Assembly: GCA_946479205.1 (NCBI GenBank)
Contig: CAMLFJ010000034.1
Span: 1-12,807, forward strand
Direction of reading: 5' to 3'
DNA length: 12,807 nt
DNA from: an uncultured bacterium
Lineage (GTDB): Bacteria > Methylomirabilota > Methylomirabilia > Rokubacteriales > CSP1-6
The translations under genes and the position numbers were made by a program. Of this stretch, positions 1-6,566 are shown piece by piece (positions within the stretch are counted from its first letter, which is position 1; each line of letters begins with the position of its first letter). The notes under the pieces are model-generated. The model was not told where the DNA came from and did no database searches. It worked only from the letters and a program-made list of their open reading frames with translations.

Positions 1-1
1 G

Positions 2-160
2 GTCGCGCGCCCGGAGATGAAGGTGCTCTTCATGTCGGGCTATACCGGGGAGGCGCTCCGGGCGGGCGGCGGGATCGCGGCGTTCACCGGGCAGCTCCTG
101 CCGAAGCCCTTCACTCCGGACGGGTTGACCCGTCGCGTCCGCGAGGTTCTGGACGCCTAG
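2..160 (+). CDS. Response-regulator receiver (REC) domain, C-terminal end (partial)
   Basis: Only the last 52 residues are inside the window; the 5' part lies upstream. The frame starting at base 2 contains KVLFMSGY, the beta4 region with the conserved Ser/Thr switch position, then LLPKPF, the conserved Lys-Pro after beta5, and a final amphipathic helix ending REVLDA before TAG. Together these are the C-terminal half of a CheY-like receiver. The protein stops directly after the domain with no DNA-binding output domain. That fits either a hybrid sensor histidine kinase with a C-terminal receiver or a stand-alone receiver; the [12 protein letters not shown] style is common in PAS-containing hybrid kinases. 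The phospho-acceptor Asp is outside the window. The gene converges on the sugar permease gene and shares its last four bases with it. Confidence 0.85.
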   Translation, partial: VARPEMKVLFMSGYTGEALRAGGGIAAFTGQLLPKPFTPDGLTRRVREVLDA

Positions 161-1014
161 CCTTTCAGGCCGCTCAGGCGCACGCCCTCGACGATGCGCC
201 GGTTCGCGACCACGAAGACCACCAGCAGTGGCAGCGCGCTGAGCGCGGCGCCCGCCATGATCGGCCCGTAGGACTCCGCGCTGTAGGCGCTGCGGAGCAG
301 CGCGAGCGCGACCGGCAGCGGGAACATCTCCGGCTTGTTGACCGCGATCAGCGGCCACAGAAAGTCGTTCCACGCCGAGCGGAACGCGAAGATCGCGAGC
401 GCGGCGAGCACCGGCTGCGACAGCGGGAGGATGATCCGGGAGAACAGCTGCCAGGGGCCCGCCCCGTCGATCAGGGCGGCGTCCTCCAGCTCCCGCGGCA
501 TCGTCACGAAGAACTGGCGCAGCAGGAAGACCCCGAAGGCGAAGATCATGGCCGCCTCCGGCACGATGAGGCCCTGGTAGGTGCTGAGCCAGCCGAGCCG
601 CTGGGTGAGCACATACTGCGGCACCAGCAGCACCGCGTTCGGGATCATCAGGCTGCCCACCAGCAGGGCGAAGACCAGGTTGCGTCCCGGGAAGCGCATG
701 CGGGCGAGCGGGTAGGCGGCCATCGCGCTGGTCGCGAGCACCAGGAGCACGCTGCCCGTCGCCACCACCAGGCTGTTGAGGAAGGCGCGGCCGATGCGCG
801 CGGTGCGCGAGCTGCCCAGCAGCACCTCGTGGTAGTGATCGCCGGTCGGCGGCCACGGGATCCACTCGGGGGGGAGCCGGATGATGTCGGGCGCGGGCTT
901 GAGCGAGGTGACGACCACCCACGCGATCGGCGAGAGCCAGAGCACGGCGAGGGCGAGGAGGGCCACCGTGAGGGCCACGCTCGAGCGGTCGACGGACCGG
1001 AGGCCGCGGGCCAC
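157..1014 (-). CDS. Carbohydrate ABC transporter permease, MalG-type (CUT1)
   Basis: Inner-membrane subunit of a binding-protein-dependent sugar importer. The 285-residue length is usual for MalG/LacG-type permeases. An N-terminal membrane segment (about residues 13-36) is followed by the SLKP...[11 protein letters not shown] stretch typical of these proteins, and five further hydrophobic segments follow. The EAA loop that docks the ATPase is at about 177-197 ([10 protein letters not shown] then IILP). The C-terminus ([11 protein letters not shown]) is characteristic of the family. The start is GTG at 1014, three bases after the TGA of the partner permease. There is no clear ribosome-binding site, so translational coupling is likely. 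It is third in the operon binding protein, MalF-like permease, MalG-like permease. The substrate cannot be read from the protein; the neighbouring arabinofuranosidase suggests arabinose-containing oligosaccharides. Confidence 0.95.
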   Translation of the reverse strand: MARGLRSVDRSSVALTVALLALAVLWLSPIAWVVVTSLKPAPDIIRLPPEWIPWPPTGDHYHEVLLGSSRTARIGRAFLNSLVVATGSVLLVLATSAMAAYPLARMRFPGRNLVFALLVGSLMIPNAVLLVPQYVLTQRLGWLSTYQGLIVPEAAMIFAFGVFLLRQFFVTMPRELEDAALIDGAGPWQLFSRIILPLSQPVLAALAIFAFRSAWNDFLWPLIAVNKPEMFPLPVALALLRSAYSAESYGPIMAGAALSALPLLVVFVVANRRIVEGVRLSGLKG

Positions 1015-1017
1015 CGC

Positions 1018-1884
1018 TCAGTACTCGGTATGGCCGCGCAGCAGGCGGAACTGGAGGACCGAGAAGGCGAGGATGACCGCGAAGAGCACCCAGGCCATCG
1101 CGGAGGCGGCCCCGAACTGGAAGAAGTTCTGGAACGCGGTCTCGTAGAGGTGCTGGACCACGGTGCGGGTGGCGTCGCCCGGGCCGCCGCCGGTGAGCAC
1201 GAAGACCTGGCCGAAGAGCTGGAACGAGCCGATGACGTGGGTGACCACCACGAAGAGCAGCACCGGGCGGAGCAGGGGGAGCGTGATGGCCCAGAAGCTG
1301 CGCCAGCCGGAGGCGCCGTCGAGCGCGGCCGCCTCGTAGAGGTCGCGCGGGATGTCCTGCAGCCCGGCCAGGTAGATCACGAGGTAGTAGCCGGTCACCC
1401 ACCAGACGGTGGTGAGGATGATGGTCCACATCGCGGTCTGCGGATCCGCGAGCCAGGAGCGCGCGGGCACGCCCAGGCGCCGCAGGTAATAGTTGAAGGG
1501 GCCGACCACCGGATCGAGGAGCCAGAGCCAGGCCAACCCCACCGTGACCACCGAGAGGGTGAACGGAAAGAAGAACACGCTGCGGAGCAGGGTGCGCAGG
1601 CGCCCGCGGTTCAGTGCCAAGGCCAGGGCCAGGGGCACCGCGAGGATCGGGAGCGTGCTCGCCACCGTGTAGAAGGCGGTGTTCCAGAGGCTCACGTGGA
1701 AGCGATCGTCGGCGAGGAGCCGCGTGTAGTTGGCGACGCCGATCCACTGCTCGCTCGCGCGGCCGAGCCGCGCGTTGGTGAAGGACAGGCGCAGCCCTTC
1801 CAGCAGGGGATAGAGGCGGTAGACCGCGAAGAGCAGGAGGCCCGGCGCCAGGAAGCCGTACGCGATGCGCGTCGGGCGCGACAC
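1018..1884 (-). CDS. Sugar ABC transporter permease, MalF/UgpA-type (CUT1)
   Basis: Second membrane subunit of the same importer, 288 residues. The opening FLAPGLLLFAVYRLYPLLEG is the standard first membrane segment of this family, and WIGVANYTRLLADD is the usual periplasmic loop. Six hydrophobic segments can be seen. The EAA loop for contact with the ATPase lies at 184-203 (EAAALDGAS...ITLP). The TGGGP motif at 231-235 is another family hallmark. The start is GTG at 1884, one base from the stop of the binding-protein gene. No Shine-Dalgarno sequence is visible, so it is probably coupled to upstream translation. It pairs with the MalG-type permease immediately downstream. No ATPase gene lies nearby; CUT1 systems often use a shared MsmK/UgpC-type ATPase encoded elsewhere, which is inference here. 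Confidence 0.95.
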   Translation of the reverse strand: MSRPTRIAYGFLAPGLLLFAVYRLYPLLEGLRLSFTNARLGRASEQWIGVANYTRLLADDRFHVSLWNTAFYTVASTLPILAVPLALALALNRGRLRTLLRSVFFFPFTLSVVTVGLAWLWLLDPVVGPFNYYLRRLGVPARSWLADPQTAMWTIILTTVWWVTGYYLVIYLAGLQDIPRDLYEAAALDGASGWRSFWAITLPLLRPVLLFVVVTHVIGSFQLFGQVFVLTGGGPGDATRTVVQHLYETAFQNFFQFGAASAMAWVLFAVILAFSVLQFRLLRGHTEY

Positions 1885-1885
1885 G

Positions 1886-3166
1886 CTAGTCGGGCAACGC
1901 GTTGATCTGGCGCGCCAGATCCTCCATCGCGGCCTTGGCCGGCTTCTGCCCGGTGTAGATCGCCTCGATCACCGGACGGGTCACGTTCTCGGCCGCGACC
2001 CACTTGGGGGTGGGCTGCCCGACCTGCCAGTTGGGCGCCTGGGCCAGCAGGGCCTTCAGGACCGGGTCGCCGGTGATGCGCGGGTCCGCGTGGGCCTTGC
2101 GGCTGGCCGAGACCTGCCCGGCCTTGAGCGTCCACTCGGCCACGTTGTCGGTCATCCACCGCACGTGGGCCCACGCCGCGTCGCGCTTGGCGCGATCGGC
2201 CGCGCCCTTCGGCTTCGGGAAGGAGTACTGGTGCGGCATCGCCCAGACCACCGGCTGCTTGAACAGGCGCGGCACCGGCACCGCCACGAAGTCCACCTTG
2301 GCCTCGCGCAGGCCGGTGAAGTTCCACGAGCCCGCGATCCACAGGCCGAGGCGGCCCGCGATGAAGGCGTCGCGGCAGTTGGTGTTGGCGGGCGGGGCGA
2401 TCTTGTGCTGCGCGGGCAGCGCCTCCCAGAACTCGGCGACCTCGATCGCGGCCGGGTCGGCGACGCCCGCGCGCTTGAGATCGGCCGCGTAGATGTTGGC
2501 CCCGTTCTGCCAGAGCAGGTTGTGGAAGCCCCACGTGTAGCGCCCGGGGTTCACGGTGCCGATCGCGAAGCCGAAGGTGTCGGCCTTGGTGATCTTCTTG
2601 GCCATCGTGACGAGCTCGTCGCGGCTCGCGGGCACGCGCGGCCGGCCGTCGGCGCCCACGAGCCCCGCGTCCTTCATGACCTTCACGTTGACGTACATGA
2701 TGTGCTGCGGGACGTCGAGCGGGAGCGAGTAGCGCTTGCCCTGGAAGGTGCCGCCCTGCCAGGTGGCGGGCAGGTAGTCCTCGCCCCGGAAGCCCTTGCC
2801 GGTGGCGGTGGCGTCGTCGATGGCCTCGAGCACGCCGTCGCTCGCGAAGTGGGGGACCTCCACGGTGTGGATGAGGGCCAGGTCGGGACCCTCGCCCGCG
2901 GGCACCGCGACCTGGAGCTTGGCGTAGAGTTCGGTCCAGGGCAGCCGCTGCTGCTCGATGCGGATGCCGGTCTCGCGCGTGAAGCGGTCGATGAGCTCGT
3001 CCATCACCTTGCCGTCGGCTCCGGTGAGGCCGTTCCAGTAGGTGAAGGTGGCCTTCGGCTGCGCGGCCGCGCGGCGGGCCCACGCGGCCACCCCGACGCT
3101 CGCGGCGCCCGCGACGAAGGCCCGACGGCTGACGCGCTTCCGGGCGACGTGGTCGGACATGTCCAT
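1886..3166 (-). CDS. Extracellular sugar-binding protein of ABC importer, Tat signal
   Basis: Periplasmic solute-binding protein (family 1, MalE/UgpB-like), 426 residues, delivering a sugar to the two permeases encoded downstream. The N-terminus carries a twin-arginine signal: S-R-R-A-F-V at residues 13-18, then an Ala/Val-rich segment, with a likely cut after ARRAAA near residue 35. The mature part starts with ATFTYWNGLTG, the usual first strand; FTRETGIRIE, GPDLALIH and KRYSLPLDVP follow in the order expected of the family. It is exported folded rather than as a lipoprotein. The ATG at 3166 is preceded by GGAGG six bases upstream. It is first in a three-gene minus-strand operon and diverges from the GH51 gene, so the likely ligands are arabinofuranosyl oligosaccharides. 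That specificity is inferred from context only. Confidence 0.94.
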   Translation of the reverse strand: MDMSDHVARKRVSRRAFVAGAASVGVAAWARRAAAQPKATFTYWNGLTGADGKVMDELIDRFTRETGIRIEQQRLPWTELYAKLQVAVPAGEGPDLALIHTVEVPHFASDGVLEAIDDATATGKGFRGEDYLPATWQGGTFQGKRYSLPLDVPQHIMYVNVKVMKDAGLVGADGRPRVPASRDELVTMAKKITKADTFGFAIGTVNPGRYTWGFHNLLWQNGANIYAADLKRAGVADPAAIEVAEFWEALPAQHKIAPPANTNCRDAFIAGRLGLWIAGSWNFTGLREAKVDFVAVPVPRLFKQPVVWAMPHQYSFPKPKGAADRAKRDAAWAHVRWMTDNVAEWTLKAGQVSASRKAHADPRITGDPVLKALLAQAPNWQVGQPTPKWVAAENVTRPVIEAIYTGQKPAKAAMEDLARQINALPD

Positions 3167-3172
3167 GGGATT

Positions 3173-3177
3173 CCTCC
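3173..3177 (-). promoter_or_regulatory. Ribosome-binding site of the sugar-binding protein gene
   Basis: Read on the minus strand this is GGAGG, six bases before the ATG at 3166. It is a strong Shine-Dalgarno sequence and fixes that start, in contrast to the divergent GH51 gene, which has none. Confidence 0.85.
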
Positions 3178-3184
3178 GCGCGCC

Positions 3185-3214
3185 ACTCTACGGCGACGCG
3201 CGGCGCGATGTCAA
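3185..3214 (-). promoter_or_regulatory. Predicted sigma70-type promoter for the sugar transporter operon
   Basis: On the minus strand a perfect TTGACA (3214-3209) is followed after 18 bases by TAGAGT (3190-3185), four of six matches to TATAAT. Transcription would begin near 3178, leaving a leader of about a dozen bases that just includes GGAGG. The -35 box abuts that of the divergent GH51 promoter. This is a sequence prediction only. Confidence 0.55.
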
Positions 3215-3220
3215 TTGACA
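3209..3220. promoter_or_regulatory. 12-bp perfect palindrome, candidate operator between divergent genes
   Basis: TGTCAATTGACA is a perfect inverted repeat made of two back-to-back TTGACA hexamers, one per strand. It sits between the transporter operon and the GH51 gene. A dimeric repressor of GntR or a similar family would be expected to bind such a site and would cover both -35 boxes at once. No regulator gene is in the window. The symmetry may equally be a by-product of two abutting consensus -35 boxes. Confidence 0.5.
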
Positions 3221-3243
3221 GTCCCGGCCGCTCTTCCTAGACT
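3215..3243 (+). promoter_or_regulatory. Predicted promoter for the GH51 gene, probably leaderless
   Basis: Perfect TTGACA (3215-3220), a 17-base spacer and TAGACT (3238-3243, four of six matches to TATAAT). The expected transcription start, about seven bases beyond the -10 box, falls at 3250, which is the A of the ATG. No Shine-Dalgarno sequence lies in the bases before the start. Both facts point to a leaderless mRNA. Confidence 0.6.
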
Positions 3244-3249
3244 CGGCCG

Positions 3250-4752
3250 ATGACCACGCGCATCGGGATCGACCTGCGACGACGGCTCGGCACGGTGGAC
3301 CGCCGCATCTTCAGCCAGTTCATCGAACACCTCGGCCGCTGCATCTACGGCGGCATCTACGAGGAGGGCTCGCCGCTCTCCGACGCGCGCGGGTTCCGGC
3401 GCGACGTGCTGGAGGCGGCCCGGCCGCTCGCGTTCCCGATCCTGCGCTGGCCCGGCGGCAACTTCGTGAGCGGCTACCACTGGCTCGACGGGGTGGGGCC
3501 GAAGGACGAGCGGCCGCGCCGGACCGATCTGGCCTGGTACGCGGAGGAGTCGAACCGCTTCGGCACCAACGAGTTCATCGAGTACTGCCGCGAGATCGGC
3601 ACCGAGCCCTTCATCTGCGTGAACATGGGCTCGGGCACCATGGACGAGGCGCAGGCGTGGGTCGAGTACTGCAACGGGACCGGGGACACCTCGTGGGCGA
3701 ACCTGCGCCGGCGGCACGGTTACCCGGAGCCCCACCGGGTCCGCTACTGGGGCCTCGGCAACGAGATGTACGGGGGATGGCAGATCGGCAACCTGGAGGC
3801 GCGGGACTACGTCAAGCGCGCCCGCGCCTTCGCGATGGTGATGAAGCGCACCGATCCGACCATCGAGCTGGTGGGCTGCGGCCAGAACGGCTGGAGCGAG
3901 TGGGACGAGGTGGTGCTGGACGGCCTCGCCGAGTTCGTGGACTTCCACTCGATCCACCTCTACACGGGCAGCGCCGACCACTACACCACCGTGATGCAGT
4001 CGCACCAGGCGGAGCGGGCGGTGCGGATCTGCGCGGCCCTCATCGAGCGGGTGCGGCACCAGCAGCGGATCGGGCACCCGATCCACATCGCGTTCGACGA
4101 GTGGAACGTGTGGTACCGCACGCGGAGCCACGCGGACCGGGTGGGCGGAGTGGAGGAGCGCTACACCCTCACCGACGCGCTCGCGGTGGCCTCCTACCTG
4201 AACGGGTTCATCCGCCAGTGCCGGGTGGTCCGGATGGCCAACTTCGCCCAGCTCGTGAACGCGATCGCCCCGATCTTCACGAGCCAGCAGGGGCTATTTC
4301 TTCAAACCATCTACCACCCGCTCCGGCTCTACGCCGAGCACACCCTCGCCGAGGGGCTCGACGTGCACGTGGACGGGGAGCGCTACACCCTCGACCCGTC
4401 CCAGGAGACGGACGCGGGCGGCGGCCGGATCCACCACGTGTCGGACCTCGGCCCGTTCCTGCTGATCGACGCGGCCGCGAGCACGGACGCGGCGGGCCGG
4501 GAGATCTCGGTCGCGCTCGTCAATCGCGACCGCGAGCGGGCGCTCACCGCGACGGTGGAGGTGACGGGCGCGGACGTGGCCGGGCCGGTGCGGGTCTGGG
4601 AGGTGAACGGGCCCGACGTCGGCGCGATGAACTCGTTCGAGCAGCCACGCCGCGTGGACGTGCGGGAGAGCCGGGCCACCGCGCGGAGCGGCGGGCTCGA
4701 CCATGTCTGCCCCGCGCATTCCATCACGATCCTGCGATTCGCGGCGCGCTGA
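3250..4752 (+). CDS. Alpha-L-arabinofuranosidase, GH51
   Basis: Retaining glycosidase that releases terminal alpha-L-arabinofuranose from arabinan or arabinoxylan fragments. The 500-residue length is normal for GH51. The TIM-barrel signatures are in order: FSQFIEHLGRCIYGGIYEEG (21-40), FPILRWPGGNFVSGYHW (62-78), WGLGNE at 167-172 with Glu172 as the expected acid/base, and FDEWNVWY at 282-289 with Glu284 as the expected nucleophile. A C-terminal beta-sandwich fills about residues 370-500. There is no signal peptide, so it acts in the cytosol on imported oligosaccharides, consistent with the divergent sugar ABC transporter. The ATG at 3250 directly follows a predicted promoter and is probably leaderless. 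A run of four A/T-rich codons (CTA TTT CTT CAA, residues 349-352) stands out from the G/C-ending codon use elsewhere. Confidence 0.96.
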   Translation: MTTRIGIDLRRRLGTVDRRIFSQFIEHLGRCIYGGIYEEGSPLSDARGFRRDVLEAARPLAFPILRWPGGNFVSGYHWLDGVGPKDERPRRTDLAWYAEESNRFGTNEFIEYCREIGTEPFICVNMGSGTMDEAQAWVEYCNGTGDTSWANLRRRHGYPEPHRVRYWGLGNEMYGGWQIGNLEARDYVKRARAFAMVMKRTDPTIELVGCGQNGWSEWDEVVLDGLAEFVDFHSIHLYTGSADHYTTVMQSHQAERAVRICAALIERVRHQQRIGHPIHIAFDEWNVWYRTRSHADRVGGVEERYTLTDALAVASYLNGFIRQCRVVRMANFAQLVNAIAPIFTSQQGLFLQTIYHPLRLYAEHTLAEGLDVHVDGERYTLDPSQETDAGGGRIHHVSDLGPFLLIDAAASTDAAGREISVALVNRDRERALTATVEVTGADVAGPVRVWEVNGPDVGAMNSFEQPRRVDVRESRATARSGGLDHVCPAHSITILRFAAR

Positions 4753-4755
4753 CCC

Positions 4756-5982
4756 TCAGCCTTCGGCCGCGACGATCTTGAAGGCGCGCTCCGCGGCCTC
4801 CAGCGTGCGCGCCACGTCCTCCTCGGTGTGGGCCGCCGAGACGAACCAGTTGTGAGTCGGGTGCGCGTAGGCCCCGCCCGCGGTGACGAGCGAGCACCAG
4901 CGGCGCGTGCGCCGGCGCTCCGGATCATCCGCGAAGCGGATCACCGGCATGGCGGGCTGGCCCACCGGCAGCAGCGGGACGCGGTGGCGCCGCGCCTGCT
5001 CGGTCAGGCCGTCGCTCAGGAGCGCGCCGATCCGCTGGATGCGCGCGATCGCGTCCGTCCGGGCCAGGACGTCGAGGGTGGCCAGGGCCGCCGCGAACGA
5101 GCCGCTCGCGAAGAAGAACGAGCCGGTGAAGTAGATCCGCTCGGCCGCCGCGCGGAGGGCCTCGCGCGCGAGCCCGGCGGAGAGCGCGTGGCCGTTGGCG
5201 ATCGCCTTCGAGTAGCAGATGAGGTCCGGCGCGGCCCCGAAGTGCTCGCAGGAGCCGCCCAGGTGGAAGCGGAAGCCCGCGCGCACGTCGTCCATCGCGA
5301 ACAGCGCGCCGTGGGCGTCGCAGAGCGCCCGCAGTCCCGCGAAGAAGCCGGGCCTGGGGGCCGCGCCGGTCAGGTGGTCGAACGGCGCGGTCATGACCAC
5401 CGCGATCTCGCCCGGATGGGCGGCGAAGAGAGCGCCCAGCTCGTCGAGGTCGTTCCACGCGAACTCGAGCAGCTCGTCGCGGTAGTGCGCGGGCACGCCG
5501 GGAAGGTGGGGCAGAGCCCACGGCCGGGCCGCGTGATAGGCGCCACGCACCCGGGCGATCCGCGGGCGGCCGGTATGCGCGCGCGCCACGTCCACCGCCC
5601 AGCTGGTCGCGTCCGCCCCGTTCTTGCCGAACACCGCGAAGTCGGCGCGCGGGGTGAGGGCCACGAGGCGCTCCGCCAGCTCCACCATGCGCGGGCCGGG
5701 CAGGGGGAGGCAGTCGCCGCCCGCGAGCTGCTCGGCCACCGCGGCTTCGACCGCGGGGTGGCCGTAGCCGAGGATCATCGGCCCGTAGGCGCACATCCAG
5801 TCCACGTACTCGTTGCCGTCCACGTCCCAGACGCGGGAGCGCTCGGCGCGGGCCAGGAAGCGGGGGTGCCCCTCTCCCAGGGCGGCCCCGTTCTGGTGAC
5901 CGTACACCCCGCCCGGCATGACCCGGCGGGCGCGCTCCCAGAGCGCGTGACTCGCGGCGAGGCGCGGGGGCGGGCTCTCCAT
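4756..5982 (-). CDS. Class III PLP-dependent aminotransferase (glutamate-1-semialdehyde aminomutase-like)
   Basis: PLP enzyme of fold type I that transfers an amino group between an amine or amino acid and a carbonyl acceptor. It has 408 residues. Visible motifs: VWDVDGNEYVDWMCAYGPMILGYGHP (51-76, entry loop), FGKNGADAT (118-126, phosphate-binding region), MDDVRAGFR (230-238, with Asp231 expected on the PLP pyridine nitrogen) and CYSKAIANGHALSAG (256-270, with Lys259 as the Schiff-base lysine). It resembles HemL but begins PGGVYGHQN instead of the HemL GGVNSPVR loop and has DDV where most relatives have DEV. I therefore call it an aminotransferase of unknown substrate, not tetrapyrrole synthesis. 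The ATG at 5982 has no Shine-Dalgarno sequence; TATCAT lies nine bases upstream. Its stop is three bases from the GH51 stop. Confidence 0.9.
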   Translation of the reverse strand: MESPPPRLAASHALWERARRVMPGGVYGHQNGAALGEGHPRFLARAERSRVWDVDGNEYVDWMCAYGPMILGYGHPAVEAAVAEQLAGGDCLPLPGPRMVELAERLVALTPRADFAVFGKNGADATSWAVDVARAHTGRPRIARVRGAYHAARPWALPHLPGVPAHYRDELLEFAWNDLDELGALFAAHPGEIAVVMTAPFDHLTGAAPRPGFFAGLRALCDAHGALFAMDDVRAGFRFHLGGSCEHFGAAPDLICYSKAIANGHALSAGLAREALRAAAERIYFTGSFFFASGSFAAALATLDVLARTDAIARIQRIGALLSDGLTEQARRHRVPLLPVGQPAMPVIRFADDPERRRTRRWCSLVTAGGAYAHPTHNWFVSAAHTEEDVARTLEAAERAFKIVAAEG

Positions 5983-6017
5983 CGCGCGGGCATGATAGCA
6001 CCCGCGCCCCGCCGGGC

Positions 6018-6035
6018 GCGCCGCGGCCGCGGCGC
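6018..6035. repeat. 18-bp perfect palindrome at the end of the peptidoglycan-binding gene
   Basis: The sequence is perfectly self-complementary, centred between 6026 and 6027, and its last base is part of the stop codon of the gene ending at 6035. A second palindrome, GCGCTAGCGC (6032-6041), overlaps it. Transcribed, the first could form a 7-bp GC-only stem with a GGCC loop. No T-run follows, so it is not a standard intrinsic terminator. It lies in the 52-base gap before the aminotransferase gene. Confidence 0.6.
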
Positions 6036-6421
6036 TAGCGCTCGAGGCCCAAGGCCATCGCGGTCGCCGGATCCGGCCGGCCGGTGACGTGGAGCCCGTG
6101 GCGCCGCTGGAAGGACCGCAGAGCCTCCGCGGTATGCGAGTTCATCACCGCGTCGGTCGGCCCCGCGGCGTAGCCCCGCTCCTGGAGCGCGACGCGCACG
6201 GCCCGCAGCCGCTGCTCGTACCGGTTCACCAGCGCGTTGGGCTGGCGATCGCGCTCGTACTGCGCCCGGCGGACCAGGTCGCGCTCCCAGCGGCCGGTCA
6301 TGGCCAGCCCCAGCTCGATGACACCGTACACCGTGAGCACGGCGACCACGGCCACGAGAGGAAAGAACACCACCGGGCGTGTGATGTCCCGGCGGAGCCA
6401 GCCGATCAGTCGCTCGATCAT
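6035..6421 (-). CDS. Membrane-anchored peptidoglycan-binding domain protein
   Basis: Small protein of 128 residues. Residues 1-16 are positively charged, 17-41 form one hydrophobic segment (VVFFPLVAVVAVLTVYGVIELG), and about 69-126 make a PG_binding_1 three-helix domain (RAVRVALQERGY...AEALRSFQRRHGLHVTGRPDPATAMALGL). The expected topology is one inner-membrane anchor with the domain in the periplasm, touching the cell wall. No catalytic domain is attached, so it is probably a tether or accessory factor. I chose ATG 6421 because the open frame further upstream, back to 6562, codes for low-complexity Arg/Ser/Pro-rich sequence that resembles no domain. There is no clear Shine-Dalgarno sequence. 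The 145 bases separating it from the LLM gene hold no feature I can support, apart from an isolated TATTTT near 6520 on the minus strand without a matching -35. Confidence 0.8.
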   Translation of the reverse strand: MIERLIGWLRRDITRPVVFFPLVAVVAVLTVYGVIELGLAMTGRWERDLVRRAQYERDRQPNALVNRYEQRLRAVRVALQERGYAAGPTDAVMNSHTAEALRSFQRRHGLHVTGRPDPATAMALGLER

Positions 6422-6566
6422 GCGGGGGCAATGTGCAACCGCTGTGCCGCGGCCGGTGACTCGAATTCGTCGGGAATCCGCAGGACGGCGGCCCGAGTCG
6501 AGTCCCCGAGGGAAGAAAATACGGGACGAAAGTACCGGCGAGGTCGGAACGGGCGACGACACGGGA

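Noticed and set aside
829..3253. Long plus-strand open frames opposite the permease and binding-protein genes
   Set aside because: They are rich in Arg, Gly, His, Glu and Pro without any domain, as expected for antisense frames of GC-rich genes. The same applies to long antisense frames at 4828-6087, 7405-8463 and 9848-11275.
4756..5982. Naming the aminotransferase hemL
   Set aside because: The overall fold and PLP motifs match, but the GGVNSPVR entry loop and DEV motif of HemL are absent.
6491..6525. Possible terminator of the LLM gene near the CCCGAGTCGAG / CCCCGAGGG words and a T-rich stretch on the minus strand
   Set aside because: The stem is only a few base pairs, and on the minus strand the T-rich stretch precedes the would-be stem instead of following it.
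6422..6562. 47-residue N-terminal extension of the peptidoglycan-binding protein, open in frame to 6562
   Set aside because: The extension is Arg/Ser/Pro-rich, resembles no domain or signal, and would place a charged stretch before a normal signal-anchor start at 6421.
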